NCBI GenBank assembly: GCA_964504445.1
Contig: CAZDEO010000017.1
Location: forward strand, 1 to 64,000
Length of the DNA: 64,000 bases
From: JACSRF01 sp964504445
GTDB lineage: Bacteria; Chloroflexota; Anaerolineae; Promineifilales; Promineifilaceae
Direction of reading: 5' to 3'
Below the pieces are notes generated by a model. It was not told where the DNA came from, made no database searches, and saw only the letters and a program-made list of their open reading frames with translations. The position numbers and the translations under genes were made by a program. Positions within the stretch are counted from its first letter, which is position 1, and the number at the start of each line of letters is the position of its first letter. Of the stretch, positions 27,840 to 38,300 are shown piece by piece.

Positions 27840-30767
27840 TCATGGAGAATTGGCGGGAAGAGAAACTTCCACACTATAAAAAAGCGGGTTGCCGAAAACT
27901 CCAGCGAAGGTTTGTTCCTGGCTGCCTGGGTATGAATTTTTTACAACGGCAATTTCCCCTCTGCGTTCTGGCAGAAAGATATAGAGGTTTTTGCTGCTTG
28001 AGGTGGAGGGTGTTTGGCTATTGGGCAGGGGGTCAACGTCGAACAGGTTGACGTTTTTTTGGAATTGTGGCGCTAAAAAAGAAATTGTTGGGAAATCTAC
28101 GTACATGGCAGGCGGACCGTAAAAATAAACGGCCCAAGTTTCGTCAAAGGTGTTCAAGTAGTCGGCAACGCGGTGGGCGATTTCTGTATTTCGGTCGGCG
28201 AAGCTGTTTTCCGCAGGATAACGGCCGTAATAATACCCCCCCTCGCTCATGGCAACCAGAGCAGTGACGCCCAAAACCAGGGTTGCCCGGCTTTGTCCTT
28301 GCCAGCGCGCCACTGTTATCAACCCCCAACCGCTTAAAAGGGCCACGGCTGGCGTGGCTACCAACAGCCGGTCACTTTGTGGCGGATTGGGCAACAAAAC
28401 CGCGCCTAGCAGCATTGCGCCGCCCAGCCAGGCCAACAGCAGCCCTGTGCGCCCATCTTGCAGGTGGAACACGGCCGTAACCACGCCGACCAACAGCAGC
28501 AACCCGGCGCCAAAACCCAATAGCCCATTTTGCGTACGAAAAGAGGGGCTATTATCAGCCGGACCATTAAAAACCAGCAGGCCTCTTTCGATTTGTTGGC
28601 GCAACACCGCGCCCGGAGACTGCGCATTGCTGGCAGCTTGTCCGGCCAACCAATTGTTTTGCGGATTTAGGATACTGGTCTGGTTGGCCTGGGTCCAGGC
28701 AGATACCGGTTGAGACTGGTCGTAGAGCAGTTGCGGCAATGCTGCCACCAGGGCGACAAGGGTTGCCGCCAGCAGCGCCCGCTTTTGTGCCCACATCCCT
28801 GCCCGGTTGCCCAACAGCCCAAGCAAAGCCAAAGCCAACAATACCCCTGGCAACAGCCGCGGATCGCTAATGAAATAGACGCCCAGGCCTACGGCCGTGC
28901 CTGCCGCCAGCCATGCCTTGCTGTCCCTTTGTTTTTGCCACGCCACACCCACTAGCCCCAAAGCCAGCAGCATCCACAGAGGATCCCAAATGATGGTTAG
29001 ACCTAGGCGGCTGTAATGCAAATGCCAATAGCTGCCTGAGAGCAAAATTGCCGCAGTTAATCCTACGGTCCGGTCCCATAATTGCTGTCCTAGCCAATAG
29101 GTAGCTACCACCGTCATAGCGCCTACCAACGGGGCAATGAACCGCAAAGAAACGGCGGACGGCCCAAACACCTGCAGCGGCCCGGCCATCAAAAAGAAGG
29201 GCAGGCCAGGGAAACCCTGCGTGCTGGTGCTAAATGGCGTCAGCCATTCTCCACGCGTAATGCGCAGGGCTTCCAACCCCTGAATGGCTTCTGTGCCGTT
29301 TAGAATAAAGGGCAGCCCTGCCAAATTGATGGTGCGCAGCAGGAGAGCGGCGACAAATAGCCCCAAGATAACCCAACGGCCGTAGGGCGTTTCGGCAGGT
29401 TGCTTGGGGATGGCGCCCGCAGTGGGCCAGAGGGCGTAGAGGGCCAAACCCACCGCCGTGCCCCAAAGCAGCAAGGCCAACAGGGGGCGCTGCCCATTGG
29501 AGCTGCTAAACGCCAGCAGCGATAGGATAAATGCGGGGGCAATGAGCAGCCGTTTGCGGTGCATGGAGGCGAGTTTAGGCCAATGTAGTTCTCTGGGACC
29601 GTCCCGTGGCTGCCGGTACGCCCAAAGCAGTAACAGCATCAGCCCACTCAGCCCCAATTGTGTCCCTGCGCTGCCCCCTGAGCGCAAATTCGCCTGGGCC
29701 AGCGCGGTAAACAACAGCGCCAGCAGTGTCAACCCTCCGGTAATGAGCTTTGGCCCCCCAGTGGGCAAAACCCGGCCTTCAACCATTTCCCGAACCGGCT
29801 GCGCTTCCTCCGTTCTCCTGGTTCCCTGGTCCGGCCTTTCTGCCCATTCTTCCTCTTGCTCTGGCGCTAGTTCTCCCTCCCGCTCTTGCGCCAACTCTGT
29901 TATGGTAAACGGCCGTGCCGCTGGCAAAACCCCCTTTACCGGCCTGCCTTCTGCCGCTTTACGGGCAATAAACAGCACATAGGCCCCATCACCTGGCGCC
30001 TCTTCGGTGTAAAACGGCCGTAGCCAGCGCTCCGTACATCCCAAGCTACTTTGCCAGGGGGCCACAATCCAATGCCCCGTCAGCGCGTGCAGCACTGCCG
30101 ACGGCAGCCCCTGCACATGGCCCCACTCCAACGCCCGCAGCGCCCCTGTAGAAAAATAATATTGCCACCGCTCCACCACAAAACCAGCCTGCGCCAGCCG
30201 TTCCGCCCATACCTCTGCTGCGTCTGTATGAGCGTGCCGCGAAATAAAGTTAAAAAATTGGCGATACCGGTCCGCCAGCCCCGGCAGGCCCAGTGCCTGC
30301 AAAAAGGCGGCACCCCCCAAATTTTGCGTAAAGTTATGGCTGGGCATGGTAATTACCAGCCGCCCCCCCGGCTGCAGCACGCGCCCAATTTCGCTTAGCA
30401 CCGGTTGCACGTCGGGAATATGTTCCAGCACAGAGTTGCTAATGGCGCTGCCAAAGCTGTTGTCGGGGAAAGGTAGCCGGTCACCCATTCCTTGCAAAAC
30501 TTGTTTGTACTGCCCGCTATGCTGCGCCTTGTGCAATGGTCCCCACCACGGGTCAATGCCCACGTCTAGGGGATGATCAAAGGTCATTTGGGCAAAATGG
30601 CCGTCGCCGCAGCCCACGTCCAAAATGGGGCCGGGCAGCGCCACTTGCCGGTAAAAACGAGATTCCACCGCCCGTAGCAAAGCGCGAAAGGCGGGGATGG
30701 TTTTGAGCTGTCGCCAAAGCAGGTCGTCTTGTGGTAAGTAAGGCTGGTTTGCTGTCAAGAATTTCAC
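27840..30767 (-). CDS. Fusion of a SAM methyltransferase with a GT39-type membrane glycosyltransferase
   Basis: 975 residues, GTG start at 30767. Residues 1 to about 290 are a class I methyltransferase (LDVGCGDGHFAQM SAM loop, DRLPFPDNSFGSAISN, VLQPGGRLVITMP). An acidic linker (about 300-345, rich in E and R) leads to more than ten membrane helices. The GLPFILNGTEAIQG and GFPGLPFFLMAGPLQV segments and the HLHYSRLGL loop mark GT39/ArnT-like enzymes that move a sugar from a polyprenyl carrier. The fusion suggests that one lipid-linked glycan is methylated and transferred by a single protein; this is inference. The reading frame is continuous across the junction, so it is not an annotation artefact. 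Confidence 0.85.
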   Translation of the reverse strand: MKFLTANQPYLPQDDLLWRQLKTIPAFRALLRAVESRFYRQVALPGPILDVGCGDGHFAQMTFDHPLDVGIDPWWGPLHKAQHSGQYKQVLQGMGDRLPFPDNSFGSAISNSVLEHIPDVQPVLSEIGRVLQPGGRLVITMPSHNFTQNLGGAAFLQALGLPGLADRYRQFFNFISRHAHTDAAEVWAERLAQAGFVVERWQYYFSTGALRALEWGHVQGLPSAVLHALTGHWIVAPWQSSLGCTERWLRPFYTEEAPGDGAYVLFIARKAAEGRPVKGVLPAARPFTITELAQEREGELAPEQEEEWAERPDQGTRRTEEAQPVREMVEGRVLPTGGPKLITGGLTLLALLFTALAQANLRSGGSAGTQLGLSGLMLLLLWAYRQPRDGPRELHWPKLASMHRKRLLIAPAFILSLLAFSSSNGQRPLLALLLWGTAVGLALYALWPTAGAIPKQPAETPYGRWVILGLFVAALLLRTINLAGLPFILNGTEAIQGLEALRITRGEWLTPFSTSTQGFPGLPFFLMAGPLQVFGPSAVSLRFIAPLVGAMTVVATYWLGQQLWDRTVGLTAAILLSGSYWHLHYSRLGLTIIWDPLWMLLALGLVGVAWQKQRDSKAWLAAGTAVGLGVYFISDPRLLPGVLLALALLGLLGNRAGMWAQKRALLAATLVALVAALPQLLYDQSQPVSAWTQANQTSILNPQNNWLAGQAASNAQSPGAVLRQQIERGLLVFNGPADNSPSFRTQNGLLGFGAGLLLLVGVVTAVFHLQDGRTGLLLAWLGGAMLLGAVLLPNPPQSDRLLVATPAVALLSGWGLITVARWQGQSRATLVLGVTALVAMSEGGYYYGRYPAENSFADRNTEIAHRVADYLNTFDETWAVYFYGPPAMYVDFPTISFLAPQFQKNVNLFDVDPLPNSQTPSTSSSKNLYIFLPERRGEIAVVKNSYPGSQEQTFAGVFGNPLFYSVEVSLPANSP

Positions 30768-30777
30768 CTCGTCGCAT

Positions 30778-30796
30778 GCAAGGGAGCAGAGGAGCA
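30778..30796. repeat. Second copy of the 19-base GGGAGCAGAGGAGCA repeat
   Basis: This is an exact match to 23242-23260 (opposite strand) in the short gap upstream of the fusion gene; a diverged reverse copy (near 30821-30845) gives an imperfect hairpin. Confidence 0.6.
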
Positions 30797-30843
30797 GGGG
30801 GCCAAGGGTGGAGATTCGCCCCTCTGTACCTTTGTGCTCTTGC

Positions 30844-32061
30844 TTATCTCGCGTCGCGCATTTGCCGCAACCGCTGGTAGGCCAGGGGTTCGGGGGCGGT
30901 GCTGTCTACCTGCCCCTGTTGCAGGGCGGTAAAGAGTTGGGTGTAGGTTACGGCCGTTTGCGCCGGGCTAAAACTGGCTGCAATCAGCTCTGCATCACGC
31001 AAATACGCCGCCTTATCCTCTAAAATGCGGTTAATGGCAGCCGCCAGGCCATCACTATCTCCCACAGGCGAAACCTCTCCCATGCCCGTCATTGTTACCG
31101 GTTGGCGCACCCCCGGCAAAGCGCATGCCGCCACTGGCACATGGTTACTCATCGCCTCAATCTGTACCAGGCCAAAACTTTCTGTGCTGTTCAGGCTGCA
31201 GATGCACAGCACATCCAGGCTGCGATAAAAAGCGGTTAGCTCTGTGCCGTGCAGGGTGCCCAGCCGCTGATAATGGCCCGCATATTGTTGAAACAGCGGT
31301 TCTAGTCGCGCTGCATACGCTTCTTCGCCAATAATGTCTTTATAAGGACCAGCGTGGAGCACTACGGCGTTGGGATGGCGCGCCAGCACCTTTGGCAGCG
31401 CTTGCAAGAGGATCTCCACCCCTTTTTCTGCCGCTAGCCGTGCCGAAATGCCAATGACAGGACGGCCGTGTAATCCATGCCGCGTCCTAAAAGAGGCCAC
31501 CTCCTCGTCATCACTGGCGTCTAATTCCACCGGAGGCGGAATAATGTGCAACTTTTTACCCATATATTGGGCCAGGAAGGGGGTGTTTTCTCCATAATCA
31601 TGGGTATACGTTACCACAGCATCAGCCAACGTACCCGCCAGCCAATTCTGCGTCTGCACTACCCGGTCCACCACTCGGTTAAATAGGCCTGGGGGCAGCT
31701 TCAGATCGCAGTGGTAGGTGAGCACCACCGGCTTATTCAGCAACCGCCCACGTAAAGCGACTCCTGGAGCATCAAATTGGGGCAGATGTAAATGAATAAC
31801 GTCGTTGCGGTGGGCCAACTTCCACGCCATGGGGCCAAAACCGGGCATCAGCACGCCCTTGCTCACGCGGTACGCCACAGGGATGCGCACGACTTTCACG
31901 CCATCCATCACTTCATAACGGGGCAACTTGGGGTCATATTGGCTGGTGAGCACCGTTACGTCGTGCCCCTGGCGTACCAGGGCACGGCTTAGGCGCTCTA
32001 CATAGATGGTTAGCCCGCTTACCCAGGGGCGATAATAGGTGAGAACTTCAAGAATTTTCAT
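30844..32061 (-). CDS. GT4-family glycosyltransferase
   Basis: 405 residues from ATG 32061 (MKILEVLTYY), preceded by AAGGT; the longer open frame to 32196 has no site and non-family sequence. It has the GT-B fold of GT4: the N-terminal WVSGLTIYVERLSRAL loop binds the acceptor, and VIGISARLAAEKGVEILLQAL with the SFGLVQIEAMSNHVPV segment bind the nucleotide sugar (the ESFGLVQIE glutamate is conserved). It probably adds a sugar to a lipid or glycan in the cytoplasm. It lies between the GT39 fusion and a flippase-like gene on the same strand, a likely glycolipid module. Confidence 0.9.
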   Translation of the reverse strand: MKILEVLTYYRPWVSGLTIYVERLSRALVRQGHDVTVLTSQYDPKLPRYEVMDGVKVVRIPVAYRVSKGVLMPGFGPMAWKLAHRNDVIHLHLPQFDAPGVALRGRLLNKPVVLTYHCDLKLPPGLFNRVVDRVVQTQNWLAGTLADAVVTYTHDYGENTPFLAQYMGKKLHIIPPPVELDASDDEEVASFRTRHGLHGRPVIGISARLAAEKGVEILLQALPKVLARHPNAVVLHAGPYKDIIGEEAYAARLEPLFQQYAGHYQRLGTLHGTELTAFYRSLDVLCICSLNSTESFGLVQIEAMSNHVPVAACALPGVRQPVTMTGMGEVSPVGDSDGLAAAINRILEDKAAYLRDAELIAASFSPAQTAVTYTQLFTALQQGQVDSTAPEPLAYQRLRQMRDAR

Positions 32062-32217
32062 ACGCGTTACCTTTTTTATCGTGAGAAGAAAGGTGTCTAC
32101 TGTACACGGAGTTTTTTTAGGGGGGTCGCAAGAGGGCTTTTGCGGCAACTTTTGTACGATTGGCGGCGTAATTGGGTTTGGGAAATTGGCATTCATTGCA
32201 GCTACTGTTTGTCGCGG

Positions 32218-33249
32218 TTATGGGTTGCCGTGGTCTTCTTGCTGGCGGCGCATGAAGGTTTGGGTGGATGAGACCACGTTTTGGAAGGTGACGCCGGCGC
32301 CAAAGAGGCCAATGATGCCCATGATGATCATGGTGATGGTGTTGAGGGCGTGGTAGACGACGGCAAAGGTGAGGGCTTCTGGGCCAGGCTGGGCCAATAT
32401 TTCAGTGAGAGCAAAGGTGACGCCCGCATGGAAGACGCCAATTTGCCCTGGGGATGAGGGCGCGGCAATGCTGAAGGCAGCGGCAGCCATGGTGAGCAGG
32501 GTCATGGGGAGGATGGGCTGGAGGTTGGCGGCTAGTAAGGTGACGTGATAGGAGAAGATGATGGGTAGCCAGATGATGATGCTAAGAGCGATAAGGATGA
32601 GGCCATCTTTGAGACGGGTAAGGCTGCTGAGGCCAGCGAGGAGGTCGTCCAGGCGGCGCGTCCAGGTTTGGGTGTCCATAAAAGGGATGCGGTTGAGGGT
32701 GGCGGTGGCGAGGCGTTGGGCTAACGGCCGTTGATTAGCTGCCACAATGAGGACCACCAGACCAGCGACGGCTGCCAGGCCAAATAAGCGCACCACTTCA
32801 CTCAATTCTGGCGAAATGACCCCCGCTGCTGCCAGGGCGAAAGGCACAATAATTACCATAAAAATCATATCCAAAATGCGCTCGACCACCATGGTAGAGA
32901 TGCCCCGCGCCAGCGTCACCGGCGGCACGTTGCCAATGAGAATGGCGCGGGCCACATCGCCAATGCGTAAGGGCAGCAGCATCGTCAGCATGTAGCCAAT
33001 ATTTTGAATGTGGAAAACCTGGCTGTAAGGTGGTTGGTTGCTAAGCATGAAGCGCCAGCGTACGGCGCGCAGCAGCAAAAAAGCCACCATGCCCAACACG
33101 CTGAGGGGCAAGTAGCCGAATTGCGCATTTTGTAACGCTTGCAGTAAGTCGGCTGGCCTGATGAAGAAGAATATGGCAACCAGGCAAATAAGGCTGAAAA
33201 GGATACCCAGCCACGTTCGCCTTCTTTTTTGGCGTTCAATAGGGTCCAT
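32218..33249 (-). CDS. Flippase-like membrane protein (LPG synthase TM / UPF0104 family)
   Basis: 343 residues with about eight membrane helices. It contains LRAVRWRFML, MLLPLRIGDVARAIL and AAPSSPGQIGVFHAG, the conserved cytoplasmic motifs of the lysylphosphatidylglycerol synthetase membrane domain family. No aminoacyl-transferase domain is attached, so it is the standalone form often linked to lipid or glycan translocation. It is the upstream neighbour of the GT4 gene on the same strand, with about 155 bases between, so the two may be separately or jointly expressed. Confidence 0.87.
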   Translation of the reverse strand: MDPIERQKRRRTWLGILFSLICLVAIFFFIRPADLLQALQNAQFGYLPLSVLGMVAFLLLRAVRWRFMLSNQPPYSQVFHIQNIGYMLTMLLPLRIGDVARAILIGNVPPVTLARGISTMVVERILDMIFMVIIVPFALAAAGVISPELSEVVRLFGLAAVAGLVVLIVAANQRPLAQRLATATLNRIPFMDTQTWTRRLDDLLAGLSSLTRLKDGLILIALSIIIWLPIIFSYHVTLLAANLQPILPMTLLTMAAAAFSIAAPSSPGQIGVFHAGVTFALTEILAQPGPEALTFAVVYHALNTITMIIMGIIGLFGAGVTFQNVVSSTQTFMRRQQEDHGNP

Positions 33250-33293
33250 AGTGGCGGATTATAGCATGGAGGAGATGAAGGATGTAGAGTAGC

Positions 33294-34181
33294 TTACCCA
33301 AGGCCCTTTTTGCGCTTAAATAGCAGAAGTTGGAATTGGGCTTGGGTTTCCAGGTGGGTTGTTTGCGTTAATTGGTGCTCTTGGGGTGGGGTAAGGTGGC
33401 GAGCATTCGGCGTCATCTGTACTAGGTCTTGGATTTGCTGTTGGTTGAGCAGCAAGGGAAGGGTGATTGTTTCAGCAAGAATCTGGTGGAAGGTGGGCTG
33501 AAATTGGGCCTGGATTTTGTTATGCTTGTCGCTTTCGATGGCGAGCAGGCCAAAGGATTGGCGCAAAGTTTGCAGGTGATGGGGGGTAGGGATAACCATG
33601 AGCAGACTGCCTGCACAAAGGCGGGCAAATTCTGGCGGGTTGCGCGGGGCGAAGATATTGAGCAGCAGATGAACGGATTGGTCAGCAAAGGGCACACGGC
33701 CGTTAATATCCGCAGCCACAAACTGTATGCCAGGGTACTTTTTTGCCGCCATTTTTACGGCCGTTTTCGCCACATCCAGGCCAAAAGCGCACACCGGCCC
33801 ACCGGCGGCAGCCAACTGCTGCTGCACTTGCCCCGTGTAGTACCCCTCTCCGCAGCCACAATCCAGCACGGTAACGGCCGTTGCCAACCCTGTTGTTTGC
33901 GCATAACCAGCAAGAGTTTCTTGTGCCAGCGCCGCCACCCGCGCCGCTAGCGGCGCATACAGCCCCTCCGCAAAAAACCGCCGCCGCGCCTGCAGCATTT
34001 CCGCCGAATCGCCTACGGTTGCCGCCAGCCGCTTGCGCGTTGGCAGCAGATTGACGTACCCTTCACGGGCCAGATCAAAGCTGTGCCCGGCAGGGCATAC
34101 TAGGCCGCCCCCGTCTCGCTGCAAAAATTGGTGACAAATGGGGCAGGTTAACGGCCGTACACAACGTTGCCCATCTTCCAT
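33294..34181 (-). CDS. RlmA-like 23S rRNA (guanine-N1)-methyltransferase
   Basis: 295 residues from ATG 34181 (MEDGQRC); the open frame continues upstream but only from here does it match the family. An N-terminal zinc finger has CPIC ... CPAGHSFD, followed by REGYVNLLP, both characteristic of RlmA, and a SAM-binding VLDCGCGEGYYTG. It would methylate N1 of a guanine in helix 35 of 23S rRNA (G745 or G748 type), a position connected to macrolide response. It is transcribed away from the threonine aldolase gene, with the two start codons 85 bases apart. Confidence 0.88.
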   Translation of the reverse strand: MEDGQRCVRPLTCPICHQFLQRDGGGLVCPAGHSFDLAREGYVNLLPTRKRLAATVGDSAEMLQARRRFFAEGLYAPLAARVAALAQETLAGYAQTTGLATAVTVLDCGCGEGYYTGQVQQQLAAAGGPVCAFGLDVAKTAVKMAAKKYPGIQFVAADINGRVPFADQSVHLLLNIFAPRNPPEFARLCAGSLLMVIPTPHHLQTLRQSFGLLAIESDKHNKIQAQFQPTFHQILAETITLPLLLNQQQIQDLVQMTPNARHLTPPQEHQLTQTTHLETQAQFQLLLFKRKKGLG

Positions 34182-34265
34182 ATCCCCATTATACCCGCTG
34201 TTCAAACGCGCACCCGTCTTGCCCGTCACTTGCACACTTCCCAAGTTTACGTAAACTTCCAAGTT

Positions 34266-35303
34266 ATGGACAAAATAGATTTTCGTTCCGACACCGTAAC
34301 CTGGCCCACCCCCGCCATGCGCGCCGCCATGGCTGCTGCCCAGGTAGGCGACGACGTGTACGGCGAAGACCCCACCGTCAACCATCTAGAAGCGCTGGCT
34401 GCTGCCAAAGTTGGCAAAGAAGCCGCCCTCTTTGTGACCAGCGGCACCATGGGCAACCTGGTGGCCATTCTCAGCCACGCCCAGCGCGGCGACGAGGCCA
34501 TTGTCGGGCAAGACGCCCACACCTACAAATGGGAGGCCGGCGGCATGGCTGTCCTTGGTGGCGTCATGCCCCATCCTCTGCCCACAGATTTTGCCGGACG
34601 CATGGATTTGGCGGAGATTGCTGCGGCAATTCGCCCTGATAACCCCCATCTACCCCATAGTCGCCTCATTTTAGTTGAAAATAGCTATGGCGAGCGGGGT
34701 GGCTATCCTATTGCGCCGGACTATTTTGCGGCGGTAAAGGCCGTAGCCGACCAGCGCGGGTTGGCCGTGCATATGGATGGCGCACGCTTGTTCAATGCGG
34801 CCGTTGCCCTGGGCATAGACGCCAGCGCCATCACCCAACACGTTGATTCGGTTTCCTTTTGCCTGAGCAAAGGATTATGCGCCCCTGTAGGCTCCCTGCT
34901 GTGTGGCTCGGCCGATTTCATCCACCGGGCGCGGCGCGTGCGCAAAATTGTGGGGGGCGGCATGCGGCAGGCCGGCGTGCTTGCCGCCGCGGGCATTATA
35001 GCTCTCAACGAGATGGTAGACCGGCTGGCCGAAGACCACGCCAACGCCCAACGGCTGGCGCAAGGACTGGCGCAAATTCCAGGTATTGTCATTGATCCAG
35101 AGGGCGTTAAAACCAATATTGTTTTCTTCGGCCTGGGAGAAGAATTGATACAGAGTAGTCAGGACATTTTGAAAGCGTTGCAGCAAGAGAACATTTGGTT
35201 AGGCGGCAGCGGGCGGCGGAAGTTTCGCGCGGTCACCCATTATTGGTTGGGCAAGGCGGAGGTGGACCATTTGCTGGCGGTGTTGCGGCACACTTTGGGT
35301 TAA
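34266..35303 (+). CDS. ltaE: Low-specificity L-threonine aldolase
   Basis: 345 residues from ATG 34266 (MDKIDFRSDTVTWPT, the usual family start). It is a PLP enzyme of fold type I that splits L-threonine or L-allo-threonine into glycine and acetaldehyde. GDDVYGEDPTVN, TSGTMGNL, HMDGARLFNA and FCLSKGLCAPVGS are seen; the last contains the PLP lysine (SKG). The length is typical. It is divergent from the RlmA-like gene and lies 94 bases before the Ser/Thr kinase gene, with no shared function apparent. Confidence 0.93.
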   Translation: MDKIDFRSDTVTWPTPAMRAAMAAAQVGDDVYGEDPTVNHLEALAAAKVGKEAALFVTSGTMGNLVAILSHAQRGDEAIVGQDAHTYKWEAGGMAVLGGVMPHPLPTDFAGRMDLAEIAAAIRPDNPHLPHSRLILVENSYGERGGYPIAPDYFAAVKAVADQRGLAVHMDGARLFNAAVALGIDASAITQHVDSVSFCLSKGLCAPVGSLLCGSADFIHRARRVRKIVGGGMRQAGVLAAAGIIALNEMVDRLAEDHANAQRLAQGLAQIPGIVIDPEGVKTNIVFFGLGEELIQSSQDILKALQQENIWLGGSGRRKFRAVTHYWLGKAEVDHLLAVLRHTLG

Positions 35304-35318
35304 TGCTGGTTGACGAAA

Positions 35319-35370
35319 ATGGCCTGTAACCTGTAACCTGTAGTTGACAATCTGTTATTCAATCTCCAAT
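35319..35370. repeat. CTGTAACCTGTAACCTGTA intergenic repeat
   Basis: Short tandem CTGTAAC words followed by CAATCTGTTATTCAATCTCC resemble 14853-14912 (CAATCTGTAACTCAATCTGG) and 19388-19432. The copy lies just upstream of the Ser/Thr kinase gene. Confidence 0.5.
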
Positions 35371-35397
35371 TTTTATAAACCTTCCATGGAGCTTTCT

Positions 35398-38300
35398 ATG
35401 ACCAGTCTTATCGGTCACACCATCAACAATCGGTATCGCATAGACTCATTATTGGGCGATGGCGGTATGGGTACCGTATACCGTGCCTATGATCTGAATT
35501 TAGACCGCCCTGTGGCCTTTAAGGTGATGCACGTGCATTTTGCGCGGCAGCGAGAGTTTCGTGACCGCCTTGTGCAGGAGGCAAAAACGGCCGCCCGGCT
35601 TGATCATCCCTCCATTGTGCGGATTTTCGACTTTGGTGATTCGGAGGCTGGCTTATTTATTGCCATGGAGTATGTGGAAGGGGGTAGCCTGCGAGACCAT
35701 TTGCGGCGATTACAGAGCATGCAAAAGTTTTTGCCCCTGGAACAGAGCTTGCAAATTGCCGCGCAGATTGCTGAGGCGCTGCACTACGCGCATAGTTTGG
35801 GCATCATCCACCGCGACGTTAAGCCCGGAAATATTATTTTGAAACGATTGGTGCAAGCGGATCAGCCCCATGAACAGCCCTTTCGGGCTGTACTCACCGA
35901 TTTTGGGTTGGTAAAGTTGCAAGAGGGCGCAGACATTACCCAAAGTGGGACTACCTTGGGCACGCCCATGTATATGTCCCCGGAACAGTGTGAGGGTAAG
36001 CCGTTAGACGGCCGTTCCGATCTATATGGATTGGGTGTAGTCCTTTACGAAATGGTTACCAACCAGCTTCCCTTCAATTTCCAAACCCTCTCTGAGGCCA
36101 TTACCACCCACCGCAGCGACACCATGCCGACGTCCCCAAGCCAGATGCGCGGTGATGTCCCCCGGCTTATGGACAGCCTGTTGCGCCGCGCCCTGGCTAA
36201 AGACCCCAAAAATCGATTTTCCACGGGCCAGGAAATGGCCAAAAATATGCGCAGCGCTATTGTTTCTCTGGAAGGTGCCCCAACCCGCGTTATGTCTCGC
36301 CACGAAGCAGACATCTTACAACAGGTGACGGAACCGCCAGAAGGATATGAGCTGCATATTGAAACCCCTGGCCAGCCGGTTAGCAAAGCTTCGCTTTCTC
36401 ATTCTGTCATTCAAATTGGGCGCAACGTAGACAATGATATTGTGTTGCCTACTGATGGCGTATCTCGCCACCATGCCCGGCTCCAAGCCACATCCCTGGG
36501 TTGGGAAGTGGTAGATATGGGGGGGGTCAACGGTACCTGGCTAGACGGCCGTCGTCTTCGCGGTAACACGCCAACACCCCTCCAGCCCGGTTCGCGGCTT
36601 AAAATTGGTCCCTACGAACTTGTTCTTTTCGCTCCTACGAAAGAACAGGCTGATCCATTGCCGGCTGGGGATGCTGCTCCTGGGCGCATTACGCCCGGCC
36701 TGGGCATGGTTATTCAAGAAAGCGAACAACCTACCCAGACCCATTCAGCAAGCCTTTCTTCTACACCTACGCCACCAGCCGCCGCAACAGGCACTCCTAC
36801 TCCTGATCCTTTAGGCTTGTATCTTTCGCGGGACAAGATTCCGGCGACGCCAGGCCAACCGGTGCAGATTTCTGTGGAGGTGGTGAACCGCGGCTCTGTG
36901 GATGACCGCGTGCGGCTGCGGATAGATGGCCTACCCGATGATTGGGTGACGCAGGAAGGTTTCAAGGATGTGCCGGTTGGGGGACATGTCAACCTGACGG
37001 TTACCGTGCGCCCGCCGCGCAGCAGCAGCACCCCTACTGGCCGGCAACGGTTTCGCCTGGAACTGGTGTCTCAAAAGCAGCCGCAGCTAAAAATTGGCAC
37101 CAATGCTTCATTACTTATTAGCTCTTTTGTTGAATTTGAAGCCACTCTTGATCAGCCAATGGTGAAACTCCCGGCGACTGTTACAGTAACCATTCGCAAC
37201 ACGGGTAACGGGCCGGGTGATTTTAGCCTGGTGGCCCAAGACCGCCAGGGAGGGTTACAGTTTCAGGGCGAGACGGGGCGCATTCGGTTACAGCCGGGCC
37301 AGTTAGCCCGCGTAGAGTTAGAGATTTCTGCGCGATCCCAAAAATTGTTTAGCGGCGGCGAGCTGTACCCTTTTGATATTGTGGTGCGGTCTTCGACCGG
37401 CAGTGAACAGCGCCTTAGCGGGGAAGCGCAAAGTGGCTCGCTGGTTCCAGCAGGCGTTGTTTATGCGCTGGTGTTTCTGTTGACCTTTTCCTGCGTCATT
37501 GCGGGTATTGCCTTGGTGACTAACCAGGACCGCTTTTTGGGGCGGCTGCCGCAGCCTACCAGTACGGTTGCCGTGATGGTTCCACCAGATGGCACCCTGA
37601 CGCCGGATTTGTTTCTGACGCCTACGGAAACGGCAACGGCCGTTTCTAATGATCGCGATAATGACGAATTAAGTGATACTCAGGAACTCATCATCGGTAC
37701 CGATCCAGAAAACCCGGACACCGACGGTGATGGCCTGACTGATGGCGCGGAGATGCTTGAATACGGCACAGATCCCCTCAAACGTGATTCTGATGGCGAT
37801 TTTTTGAGCGATTGGGATGAAGTAATGACCTACAGGACAGATCCAAATCGCCCCGATACCGATGGCGATGGCTGGAATGACGGACTGGAAGTTTTGCAAG
37901 GCACAGACCCCCTGGTTCCAGACAACCCAGAAACAATGCCCGCTACGGCAACATCAACTTTTACCATTACGCCTACCGACACGCCTGGGCCAACTGCTAC
38001 GCCGTCGCAAACGCCCACACCCTCTCTCACGCCTATACCTTCACTAACGCCCACACCCACCCAAACCAGCACGCCAGCGCCCACGGCTTCAAACACGCCT
38101 ACCCCGCAGCCGACGGCGACACATACGCCTCAACCTACGGACACGGCTACGCCATTGCCAACGCCCACGGCAATTCCTGACCTGAGTTTGTCTTGCATTG
38201 ACTCACCGCCCACTATTGACGGGACTTTTAACTTGATTGAATGGCCCGGTGGCCCCCTATTCCAAATTCAGCCGGGAAGTAATACGGCACAATTGGTGCA

